A DNA stretch of 6,393 bases, taken from contig JACSSB010000155.1 of NCBI GenBank assembly GCA_014879435.1, positions 1-6,393 on the forward strand, given 5' to 3'. The stretch is from Phycisphaerales bacterium. Its GTDB lineage: Bacteria; Pseudomonadota; Gammaproteobacteria; Competibacterales; Competibacteraceae. The notes beneath the pieces were generated by a model. The model did no database searches, was not told the DNA's origin, and saw only the letters and a list, made by a program, of their open reading frames with translations. Positions within the stretch are counted from its first letter, which is position 1, and each line of letters begins with the position of its first letter. The position numbers and the translations under genes are program-made. Below, in pieces: positions 1 through 5,656 of the stretch.

Positions 1-767
1 TGCCCAGCACGATTAGCACCCAGCTCCGCCACTGCTCGATTCCAAAAGATATAAGCCAATATTGAAGGCAGCAGCGCCAGATACCCAATACTAGCCACAG
101 CCGCAGCATTCACGGGCACAACCCGTCCATGCATCAGATCCCAAACATACAATGGCGTCAGAATAATTATCCCAAATATCATGGTCGCCGCTTGAAAATT
201 TAGTGGCTTGAGTTCCGCCGGTCGCCAGCGCAAACACACCGAATACAGCGCCCAACTCAATACCGCCGCCAAAACCCACAAATCCCCCACATTGACTCGC
301 CACGCCAACAGACTATGCAGCTCGCCCTGGGCAACGATTACCAGTACTCCCACCAGAGACACTAAAATCCCCAATGCCTGCCAACCGGTCACCGTCTGCC
401 GCAACAACAGGAAAGACAGCGCCACGATCAACACTGGCGTCACCGACAACATGATCACGGCATTGGTAGCGGTCGTGCTTTGCAGACCGATATACACAAA
501 GGTATTGAAATTCACCACGCCGAGCACGGCAAGCAACCACAAAATCGGCCCATGACGGCGCAGTAGCGGCCCCTGTTCGCACAATGAATTCCAAACGAAA
601 GGCAACAGGATCACCAAAGCCACCGCCCAACGCCAAAACGACAAGCTGAACGGCGAAAATACGTTATGCACTGCCCGACCCAATACGAAATTGCCAGACC
701 AAAACAAGGTGGACAGCACCAGAAGCAAATAAGGGGATTGATAGCGGGGAATCAAGGAGTTCAGCAT
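1..767 (-). CDS. DMT-superfamily (EamA/RhaT-type) transporter, C-terminus cut by window edge
   Basis: The reading frame is open from an ATG at 765–767 to the left edge, giving 255 codons; the usual family length is about 290–310 residues, so roughly the last 40 are missing. The translation is almost entirely hydrophobic and splits into two tandem EamA halves, about residues 13–145 and 150 onward. The first helix begins YLLLVLSTLFWSGNFVLGRA, the typical opening of this family, and the second half opens with GDLWVLAAVLSWALYSVCLRW-like sequence. Family knowledge: these are 10-helix inner-membrane carriers, often exporters of amino acids or metabolites; the substrate cannot be read here. I chose the ATG at 767 because the first helix follows about 12 residues later; no good Shine-Dalgarno precedes it. 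A GTG at 807–809 is in frame, and an in-frame stop lies at 840–842. The gene is divergent from the DAHP synthase gene; export of aromatic products would be pure speculation. Confidence 0.88.
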   Translation of the reverse strand, partial: MLNSLIPRYQSPYLLLVLSTLFWSGNFVLGRAVHNVFSPFSLSFWRWAVALVILLPFVWNSLCEQGPLLRRHGPILWLLAVLGVVNFNTFVYIGLQSTTATNAVIMLSVTPVLIVALSFLLLRQTVTGWQALGILVSLVGVLVIVAQGELHSLLAWRVNVGDLWVLAAVLSWALYSVCLRWRPAELKPLNFQAATMIFGIIILTPLYVWDLMHGRVVPVNAAAVASIGYLALLPSILAYIFWNRAVAELGANRAG

Positions 768-839
768 GATGGATGTGCGAAGGTGAGTTGCTGCAAATTG
801 CCAGACCACAGGCTTGAAGGACGATACATCACCCGTTGG

Positions 840-878
840 TCATTGTGCCTTCGCAGCGGTTACTTTAATTTGTCCCAT
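840..878 (-). CDS. possible 12-residue leader ORF upstream of the transporter gene
   Basis: On the minus strand the sequence AGAGGTGAACCCATG places a strong Shine-Dalgarno (GAGGTG) about 6 bases before an ATG at 876–878. The ORF reads MGQIKVTAAKAQ and stops with TGA at 840–842. It is in the same frame as the transporter gene, which starts 72 bases further on. No attenuator-like run of one amino acid is visible and I recognise no family. It could be a leader peptide, a relic of a former N-terminus, or chance. The ribosome binding site is better than that of the transporter gene itself, which is why it is listed. Confidence 0.2.
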   Translation of the reverse strand: MGQIKVTAAKAQ

Positions 879-906
879 GGGTTCACCTCTATCTGAAACG
901 AACCCA
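878..906. promoter_or_regulatory. inverted repeat in the divergent intergenic region
   Basis: TGGGTTC (878–884) and GAACCCA (900–906) form a perfect 7-bp inverted repeat with a 15-base centre. It sits between the divergent transporter and DAHP synthase genes, so it could be an operator for one or both. Read as minus-strand RNA, the stem would enclose the Shine-Dalgarno of the 12-codon ORF in its loop and pair the first base of its ATG. It does not look like a TyrR box. There is no T-run on either side, so it is not a typical terminator. The rest of 768–940 shows no clear -35/-10 pair. Confidence 0.35.
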
Positions 907-940
907 CCAACCGAATGATACGCAACTTTTGGATGTCTCG

Positions 941-2341
941 ATGTCTTCATGCATGCAACACCCCCCAGCCCTCTGGACCCCAGCCAGTTGGCGCCACAAA
1001 CCGGCAGCGCAACTGCCGGATTACCAAGATCCGGCCGCGCTGGCCGAAGTCGAGGAACGCTTGGCGCACTCGCTGCCGCTGGTATTTGCGGGTGAAATCG
1101 ATACTCTGCGCCAGCATCTGGCCGAAGTCACCGCTGGCCGCGCATTCCTGCTTCAAGGTGGCGACTGCGCCGAAAGCTTCGCCGACTTTAATGACCGCAC
1201 CATCACCGACACCTTCCAAGTGCTCCTGCAAATGGCGGTGGTCCTCACCTTCGCTGCCGCCTGTCCGGTGGTCAAAGTCGGGCGGATGGCAGGTCAATTC
1301 GCCAAACCGCGTAGCGCTCCGACCGAAACCCGCAACGGAGTCTGCTTACCCAGTTATCGGGGCGATATCGTCAATAATCTCGATTTCTCCCCAGAAGCGC
1401 GCCGACCCGATCCGCGCCGCCAACTGCGTGCCTACGCGCAATCGGCTGCCACCCTGAATCTGCTACGGGCGCTGGCACAAGGTGGTTTCGCCGATCTGCA
1501 TCGGGTGCAGCAATGGAATCTGGATTTCCTGCGCGCCAATCCACAAGGCACCCGTTACCGCGATCTTGCCGACCGCATCAACGAAACACTGGCGTTCATG
1601 CGCGCCTGTGGCCTGGATGCCGTCACTGACCCGCAAGTGCGTCAGGTTCAAATCTACACCTCGCACGAAGCGCTACTGCTGGGCTACGAGCAAGCTCTGA
1701 CCCGACGCGAACCGACGACTGGCGCTTGGTATGCCGGTTCGGCGCATCTGCTGTGGATCGGCGAACGGACCCGGCAACTGGATGGTGCCCATATTGAATT
1801 CATCCGTGGCATCGCCAATCCGATTGGCCTCAAGCTAGGCCCGACTGCCGATCCCGACACTCTGTTACCCCTAATCGATGCCCTCAACCCCGACAACCAG
1901 CCGGGCCGTTTGACCCTGATCGCTCGGATGGGCGCGGATCACATCGAGACAGCGCTGCCACCGCTGATTCGGGCAGTACAACGCGAAGGGCGGCAGCTCA
2001 TCTGGTCCTGCGATCCGATGCATGGCAACACCATTGAGTCCACCAGCGGTTATAAAACCCGGCCTTTTAGCCGTATTCTCGACGAAGTGCGGCACTTCTT
2101 CGCCATCCACCGTGCTGAGGGCAGCTATCCCGGCGGAATGCACTTTGAACTGACTGGACAAGATGTGACCGAATGTCTGGGCGGTGCCCAAGCCATTACC
2201 GAACAGGGTCTGGCTGATCGCTATCACACCCAATGCGATCCGCGCCTCAACGCTTCCCAAAGTCTGGAACTGGCTTTCCTGATCGCCGAAACACTCAAGG
2301 ATTGTCGGCAGCAGGCCGCCACACAGGATGAATACGCATGA
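941..2341 (+). CDS. aroG: class II 3-deoxy-7-phosphoheptulonate (DAHP) synthase
   Basis: This enzyme condenses phosphoenolpyruvate with erythrose 4-phosphate to DAHP, the first step of the shikimate pathway to aromatic amino acids and related compounds; it is cytosolic. The protein is of the plant/Mycobacterium-type class II family, not the class I type of E. coli AroF/G/H. From the ATG at 941 (466 residues) the visible motifs are QGGDCAESF (Cys76), KVGRMAGQFAKPR, SHEALLLGYEQALTRR, LDGAHIEFIRGIANPIG, RMGAD, WSCDPMHGNTI (His351), MHFELTGQDVTECLGG (Glu383) and QCDPRLN (Asp413). The Cys, His, Glu and Asp match the metal ligands known for the family. The length is normal. The start is uncertain: TTG 929, ATG 941 and ATG 953 are all in frame. 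I prefer 941 because GGA lies 7 bases upstream, but 953 would fit homologue N-termini equally well. The stop overlaps the next start (ATGA). The symbol aroG follows the mycobacterial class II gene; naming varies. Confidence 0.95.
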   Translation: MSSCMQHPPALWTPASWRHKPAAQLPDYQDPAALAEVEERLAHSLPLVFAGEIDTLRQHLAEVTAGRAFLLQGGDCAESFADFNDRTITDTFQVLLQMAVVLTFAAACPVVKVGRMAGQFAKPRSAPTETRNGVCLPSYRGDIVNNLDFSPEARRPDPRRQLRAYAQSAATLNLLRALAQGGFADLHRVQQWNLDFLRANPQGTRYRDLADRINETLAFMRACGLDAVTDPQVRQVQIYTSHEALLLGYEQALTRREPTTGAWYAGSAHLLWIGERTRQLDGAHIEFIRGIANPIGLKLGPTADPDTLLPLIDALNPDNQPGRLTLIARMGADHIETALPPLIRAVQREGRQLIWSCDPMHGNTIESTSGYKTRPFSRILDEVRHFFAIHRAEGSYPGGMHFELTGQDVTECLGGAQAITEQGLADRYHTQCDPRLNASQSLELAFLIAETLKDCRQQAATQDEYA

Positions 2342-3051
2342 CAGAATCTCCTCCCCGCTTGTTACTGGTGATGCAAGCCACCGATGGCGATGCGGGTCGC
2401 TGCGGTCGCAAGCTACGCGAACGCGGCTACCAGACCGATTATTGTTATCCACTGTCCAATCAGCCACTGCCCGATCCGCAGGATTATGCCGGAGCAATCG
2501 TGTTCGGCGGGCCGATGAGCGCCAACGATGACGACAAGCTGTCCGGCATTCGGGCGCAATTGGATTGGATTCCCACTGTTCTGGCATCCGGTCGACCATT
2601 TCTGGGTATCTGTCTGGGGGCGCAATTGCTGGCGCGGGCCTTGGGAGTGACGGTTAAACCACACCCAACGGGGTTAGCGGAAATCGGTTATTTCCCGATT
2701 CAGCCCACGCCTGCTGGTCAAGCTCTATTCGATTCTCCCCTACAGGTTTATCACTGGCACCGTGAAGGTTTCGATCTGCCCACCGGAGCAACGCTACTGG
2801 CCACTGGCGAGCGCTTTCCGCACCAAGCTTATCGCTATGGCAGCAATGCCTTCGGGGTCCAGTTTCATCCTGAGGTGGATCGTCAAATCATGGAGCTATG
2901 GCTTAAAGAAGGGGCAAAGGAACTTAGTGCACCGGGTGCACAGTCTGCCGAGGAACAACGCGATCGACACGCCCGCTACGATGCCGCATTGGACCGTTGG
3001 TGCGAACGGCTCCTGGACGAGTGGCTGCGAAGCGGTGATTTTGAGGAATAA
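2338..3051 (+). CDS. stand-alone class I glutamine amidotransferase (GATase1_1-like)
   Basis: A 237-residue soluble protein with a complete class I glutaminase triad: nucleophile Cys92 in LGICLGAQLLA, and His177 and Glu179 in GVQFHPEV. The motif FGGPMSANDDDKL (about 56–68), the segment EIGYFPIQPTPAG, and the HWHREGFDLPTGATLLATGE region identify the COG0518-type single-domain amidotransferases that resemble the GuaA glutaminase domain but lack a fused synthetase. Members release ammonia from glutamine for an acceptor; some act on gamma-glutamyl compounds. The true substrate is unknown for most and cannot be inferred here. A charged helical tail of about 55 residues follows the triad. The ATG overlaps the TGA of the DAHP synthase gene as ATGA, and AGGA (2325–2328) within that gene lies 9 bases upstream, so coupled translation is likely. 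It is not a clear TrpG/PabA: there is no neighbouring trpE/pabB, and the motifs fit the GuaA-like group better. Confidence 0.9.
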   Translation: MTESPPRLLLVMQATDGDAGRCGRKLRERGYQTDYCYPLSNQPLPDPQDYAGAIVFGGPMSANDDDKLSGIRAQLDWIPTVLASGRPFLGICLGAQLLARALGVTVKPHPTGLAEIGYFPIQPTPAGQALFDSPLQVYHWHREGFDLPTGATLLATGERFPHQAYRYGSNAFGVQFHPEVDRQIMELWLKEGAKELSAPGAQSAEEQRDRHARYDAALDRWCERLLDEWLRSGDFEE

Positions 3052-3087
3052 CGACGGCAGCAAATGCTTTCGTATTTCTTATGGATC

Positions 3088-3163
3088 GTCACTTCCGCAC
3101 AGGTGGGAATCCAGAAACGATGGCACGCAAAACTTCCTGGATTCCCGCTTTTGCAGGAATGAC
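3088..3163. repeat. 76-bp palindromic intergenic element (dRS3/MITE-like arms)
   Basis: Two 27-base arms, 3088–3114 and 3137–3163, are inverted copies matching at 21 of 27 positions, separated by 22 bases. The outer ends are GTCA...TGAC-like and the inner ends are GGGAATCCAG and CTGGATTCCC. Each arm is itself a degenerate hairpin; the right one reads ATTCCCGC-TTTT-GCAGGAAT. This ATTCCC-N8-GGGAAT pattern resembles dispersed repeats known from Neisseria (dRS3) and similar GTCATTCCCGC repeats scattered in other proteobacteria. It lies between the amidotransferase and cytochrome genes and could also act as a transcript-end structure for the upstream pair. Copy number elsewhere in the genome cannot be seen here. 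Confidence 0.7.
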
Positions 3164-3164
3164 A

Positions 3165-3215
3165 TTAAATAATCGACGAGATAAGGATTATAAATAGAAC
3201 TGATATTTCTTAATC
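3165..3215 (+). promoter_or_regulatory. AT-rich region with imperfect dyad, possible promoter of the cytochrome b561 gene
   Basis: GATTATAAATA (3186–3196) and TATTTCTTAATC (3204–3215) form an imperfect inverted repeat (two 5-bp stems around a bulge, 7-base loop). TATAAA at 3189–3194 could be a -10 element, with a poor -35 candidate TTAAAT at 3165–3170 (18-base spacer). The stretch is clearly more AT-rich than its surroundings and directly precedes the cytochrome gene's ribosome binding site. A regulator-binding site or a 5' UTR hairpin are both possible; the promoter call is weak. Confidence 0.3.
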
Positions 3216-3234
3216 TAGCCACGGGAGTGCAGCC

Positions 3235-3837
3235 ATGCCATTTCAAAATACCGCTACCCAGTATGGGATGGTGACTCGCTTCCTTCACTGGACAGTATTT
3301 CTGCTCTTTTTCTGGCAATACCTCAGCGCCAATATCATGACCCGCCTTGGCCGAGATAGCCTATTGTTCGGCTTGAACTCCAGTGATTATTACGACTGGC
3401 ACAAATCCATTGGCCTTTTGCTATTGATACTGGCTCTGGCGCGATGGATCTGGCGTAAGACCACGCCGCTACCGGATTGGGCACCTACCTTGTCGCCGGC
3501 TGAGCAGGTGATTTCCCATCGCAACGAAACGCTGTTGTACGGCTGCATGTTTCTGCTACCGATCAGCGGCTACCTGTTCGTGATGGCTGGCGGCTACGGG
3601 GTCAAGTTGTTTGGCGTTTACATGCTCCCCAATCCCATCGGCAAACAGGAATGGCTCGCGGCATCGGCACGCTTGATTCATATCCTGATCAGCTACGCCA
3701 CAGTGGTATTCGTCGCTTGGCACGTCGGTCTTGGTCTCAAGCACCACTGCTTCGACCGCGATCACTTTTTATTTCGGATGCTACCGTTCACTCATCACCG
3801 GGACGATGCGGCCCGCGATACCAACAATTTAGGATAA
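3235..3837 (+). CDS. cytochrome b561 family di-haem membrane protein
   Basis: A 200-residue inner-membrane protein with four predicted helices, of the CybB/YceJ/YodB type. Members carry two b haems and pass electrons between quinol and an acceptor; the partner is not evident here. Candidate haem ligands are His18 (TRFLHW, helix 1), His56 (DWHKSIG, helix 2), His149 (RLIHIL, helix 3) and His163 (AWHVGLGLKHH, helix 4). LKHHCFDRDHFLFRMLP near the C-terminus is the usual family ending, followed here by a polar tail of about 17 residues rich in His and Asp. The ATG at 3235 has a good Shine-Dalgarno, GGGAG at 3223–3227, 7 bases upstream. It appears to be transcribed alone: the upstream gene is separated by 183 bp containing the palindromic repeat, and the downstream gene is convergent. 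Its last 9 bp overlap the 3' end of the opposing Nudix gene. Confidence 0.93.
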   Translation: MPFQNTATQYGMVTRFLHWTVFLLFFWQYLSANIMTRLGRDSLLFGLNSSDYYDWHKSIGLLLLILALARWIWRKTTPLPDWAPTLSPAEQVISHRNETLLYGCMFLLPISGYLFVMAGGYGVKLFGVYMLPNPIGKQEWLAASARLIHILISYATVVFVAWHVGLGLKHHCFDRDHFLFRMLPFTHHRDDAARDTNNLG

Positions 3838-4461
3838 TAACGGGTTACCGTTTAAGCGCCGGGCGAACCCCACCAACATGGCGGCAGTTGCGCCCCAAAT
3901 GAAGCGGTTCTCATAGGGAATCACGTAATAACGCCGCTGCTGGCCCTTGTAGAACATGCCACGATACTCGTGATGACGCGGATCGAGTATGAATTCCAGC
4001 GGCACCTCGAAAGCTTCGGCGACTTCGAAGGCATCCAGTTTCAACTCAAACGGCGGTTCAACAAAGCCCACCACCGGCGTAACCAGGAATCCGGTTACGG
4101 TCTGATACAGATCGAGATAACCGGCGATCTCGCGCACATGTCGCCGATGCAGGCCGATTTCCTCTTTCGCCTCGCGCAGTGCGGTCTCCACCGGACCATC
4201 ATCGCTGTCCTCGCTGCGACCACCGGGAAAACTGATCTGGCCCGCATGATGTGCCAGATGCGTGGTACGTTGGGTCAACAACACAGTCAGCCCTTCCGGC
4301 CGTTCCACTAGCGGCACCAGCACCGCTGCTGGCTTCAAGGTCCGCTCCTCGCGCTCCATTCCCGCCACCGCATGATCACCCGTGATCGTGTCCAACGTGT
4401 CCAGTTCATCGGTCGGATGCAGACTACGGCGAATCCGATCACGCAGTTCCGAAAGGCTCAC
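3829..4461 (-). CDS. nudL: Nudix hydrolase, NudL-like CoA pyrophosphatase
   Basis: A 210-residue cytosolic protein. Family members cleave CoA and CoA derivatives to 3',5'-ADP and 4'-phosphopantetheine with a divalent metal. Visible are the CoA-type signature, LLTQR (61–65) followed by HAGQISFPGGR (72–82), and the core of the Nudix box, REAKEEIGL (96–104), whose glutamates bind metal. As in E. coli NudL, the glycine position at the start of the box is degenerate. The segment TVTGFLVTPVVG (121–132) is also typical. Two positions of the CoA signature deviate: Thr follows LLTQR where Ser/Ala is usual, and Ala69 stands where Arg is usual; this is probably normal variation. It starts with GTG, one base after the stop of the tatD-type gene, with GGAGG inside that gene, so it is the last gene of the holB–pilZ–tatD run and is probably translationally coupled. 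Its 3' end overlaps the convergent cytochrome gene by 9 bp. The substrate call is by motif only. Confidence 0.9.
   Translation of the reverse strand: MSLSELRDRIRRSLHPTDELDTLDTITGDHAVAGMEREERTLKPAAVLVPLVERPEGLTVLLTQRTTHLAHHAGQISFPGGRSEDSDDGPVETALREAKEEIGLHRRHVREIAGYLDLYQTVTGFLVTPVVGFVEPPFELKLDAFEVAEAFEVPLEFILDPRHHEYRGMFYKGQQRRYYVIPYENRFIWGATAAMLVGFARRLNGNPLLS
3839..3852. terminator. weak hairpin at the convergent cytochrome/Nudix gene ends
   Basis: AACGG-GTTA-CCGTT forms a 5-bp stem with a 4-base loop just after the cytochrome gene's stop and inside the 3' end of the Nudix gene. On the plus strand only a short T stretch (TTTAAG) overlaps and follows it, so it would be at best a weak terminator. 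No other terminator is visible between the two convergent genes. Confidence 0.2.
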
Positions 4462-4462
4462 T

Positions 4463-5245
4463 CTAATCTGCCTCCATCATGATACCGAACAAGCGACCGT
4501 AGTTTGCGGTGGTGGTCGCGGCCACCTGCTCCAGCGATTCACCACGCAAACCAGCAACGAATTCTGCCACATGGCGAACCCAGGCCGGTTGGTTGGACTT
4601 GCCCCGATGCGGAATCGGTGCCAGATAGGGCGCGTCGGTTTCTACCAGCAAGCGTTCGGCAGGTAGACGACGAGCAACATCTTGAATTTGTCGGGCATTC
4701 TTGAAGGTGACGATGCCGGAAAATGAGATGTAAAAATTCAGGGCCAACGCCTGCTCCGCCATCACCCAGTCTTCGGTGAAACAATGCAACACGCCACCGA
4801 CTTCGGCCGCGCTCTCCTGTTCCAGGATGCGCAAGGTATCGGCCTGAGCGGCACGGGTGTGTACGATCAACGGCTTGCCGATTTCCCGAGCGGCGGCGAT
4901 GTGCATACGAAACCAGTCCTGCTGGCGATCCGCGCTATCGGCACCGTAGTGATAATCCAGACCCGTCTCACCAATCGCGACCACGCGTGGCTCACGGCCC
5001 AATGCGGTCAACGCTGCCTTCGTCGGGGCGCGACCGCTATCTTCGCTGGGATGTACGCCTACCGATAGCGCAATCTGGGGATAAGCTTCGGTTAACCGAG
5101 CCAGCGCTGGCCAGCTTTCCAGATCGGTCGCTACGCTCAGTAACCGGGTCACACCCTGCGTTTTCGCTGCTTCCAAAACGCCAGACAGACCGCCAAAACG
5201 CTCCAGATCCAGGCGATCTAAATGACAGTGGGAATCGATCAACAT
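4463..5245 (-). CDS. ycfH: TatD-family metal-dependent hydrolase (YcfH type)
   Basis: A 260-residue TIM-barrel protein of the amidohydrolase superfamily; E. coli relatives TatD, YcfH and YjjV are divalent-metal DNases or hydrolases, with TatD having 3'–5' exonuclease activity. All metal-site residues are present: His6 and His8 (DSHCHLD), Glu93 (IGETGLDYHY), His129 (PLIVHTR), His154 (VLHCFTE) and Asp204 (LVETDAPYLAP). SVGVHPSE (61–68) and the C-terminal PYLAPIPHRGKSNQP segment are also typical. The length is normal. The ATG at 5243–5245 is 15 bases after the pilZ stop, with only a weak GAGA-type ribosome binding site. I favour the YcfH assignment because this subgroup follows holB (with or without pilZ) in gammaproteobacteria. 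The physiological substrate is unsettled; the neighbourhood suggests a role in DNA maintenance, but this is inference. Confidence 0.94.
   Translation of the reverse strand: MLIDSHCHLDRLDLERFGGLSGVLEAAKTQGVTRLLSVATDLESWPALARLTEAYPQIALSVGVHPSEDSGRAPTKAALTALGREPRVVAIGETGLDYHYGADSADRQQDWFRMHIAAAREIGKPLIVHTRAAQADTLRILEQESAAEVGGVLHCFTEDWVMAEQALALNFYISFSGIVTFKNARQIQDVARRLPAERLLVETDAPYLAPIPHRGKSNQPAWVRHVAEFVAGLRGESLEQVAATTTANYGRLFGIMMEAD
4471..4475 (-). promoter_or_regulatory. ribosome binding site fixing the GTG start of the Nudix gene
   Basis: The minus strand reads GGAGG at 4475–4471, nine bases before GTG at 4461–4459. The site lies within the last codons of the upstream tatD-type gene, whose TAG ends at 4463. 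This supports the non-ATG start and termination–reinitiation coupling. Confidence 0.75.
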
Positions 5246-5260
5246 CTTCGACAGTAATCT

Positions 5261-5605
5261 CTACATGGTATTGGTCGTTCGATCAGCATGGGGATAACCG
5301 GCCAGCAACGCTTCGATCTTCTTGCGTACGTTGGCACCATCCACCCCGCTAAACTGAATACCGACGCCCATTTGCCGACCGCCTGGGCTGGTTCGATAGT
5401 TGATCCAGACCACCTTGCCGGTAATGGCGAATCGCTCTGGATCATCCAATAGAGTGAGCAACAAAAATACTTCGTCGCCCAGCTCAAAGGATTTCTCGGT
5501 GGGGATAAAAATCCCGCCCCCATTGAGGAAAGGCATGAAGTCGGCATGCAACATCGCCCTATCCTTGATGGCGAGGGAGATCACACCCTGTCGTGGACCC
5601 GCCAT
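5261..5605 (-). CDS. pilZ: type IV pilus assembly protein PilZ
   Basis: A 114-residue single PilZ domain that closely follows the pattern of Pseudomonas PilZ: GVISLAIKDRAMLHADFMPF, then NGGGIFIPTEKSFELGDEVF, LLTLLDD, GKVVWINYR, a GVGIQF strand, a C-terminal helix (RKKIEALLAG), and an end NTM like that of the Pseudomonas protein. Known role: cytosolic factor needed for type IV pilus biogenesis, acting with PilB and FimX in studied species. The RxxxR and D/NxSxxG motifs that bind c-di-GMP in other PilZ domains are not present, as is typical for this founding subfamily, so it is probably not itself a c-di-GMP receptor. The ATG at 5603–5605 has GGAGG at 5619–5615, 9 bases upstream. It sits between holB and the tatD-type gene as in Pseudomonas, which implies that pilus genes lie elsewhere in this genome. 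Confidence 0.95.
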   Translation of the reverse strand: MAGPRQGVISLAIKDRAMLHADFMPFLNGGGIFIPTEKSFELGDEVFLLLTLLDDPERFAITGKVVWINYRTSPGGRQMGVGIQFSGVDGANVRKKIEALLAGYPHADRTTNTM

Positions 5606-5627
5606 AGTGTTCGGCCTCCGTTAAACC

Positions 5628-5642
5628 GCGTCGGCAAGACGC
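5628..5642. other. small hairpin between holB and pilZ
   Basis: GCGTC-GGCAA-GACGC makes a 5-bp perfect stem with a 5-base loop in the 51-base gap between the holB stop and the pilZ start. No T-run follows in the minus-strand direction, and the pilZ ribosome binding site comes about 9 bases later, so it is unlikely to be a strong terminator. It could be an RNA-processing or stability structure, or chance. Confidence 0.25.
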
Positions 5643-5656
5643 CTAATTAAATGAGT

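Noticed and set aside
688..808. A 14-base direct repeat, AAATTGCCAGACCA, at 688–701 and 795–808, once inside the transporter gene and once just upstream of its start.
   Set aside because: The flanks do not extend the match, the copies are in different frames relative to the gene, and one such repeat in a window this size is not very unlikely by chance.
208..896. Plus-strand ORFs opposite the transporter gene (208–555, 666–896).
   Set aside because: Their translations have no family character, while the opposite strand encodes a continuous, recognisable EamA transporter through 3–767. They are antisense shadows.
1871..2599. A 242-codon minus-strand ORF opposite the DAHP synthase and amidotransferase genes.
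   Set aside because: It lies wholly antisense to two genes with intact catalytic motifs, and its sequence is Arg/Ser/Cys-rich without recognisable domains.
2762..3172. A 136-codon plus-strand ORF running from inside the amidotransferase gene through the palindromic repeat.
   Set aside because: It is out of frame with the real gene, has no good start signal and no family features; its C-terminal part is translated repeat DNA.
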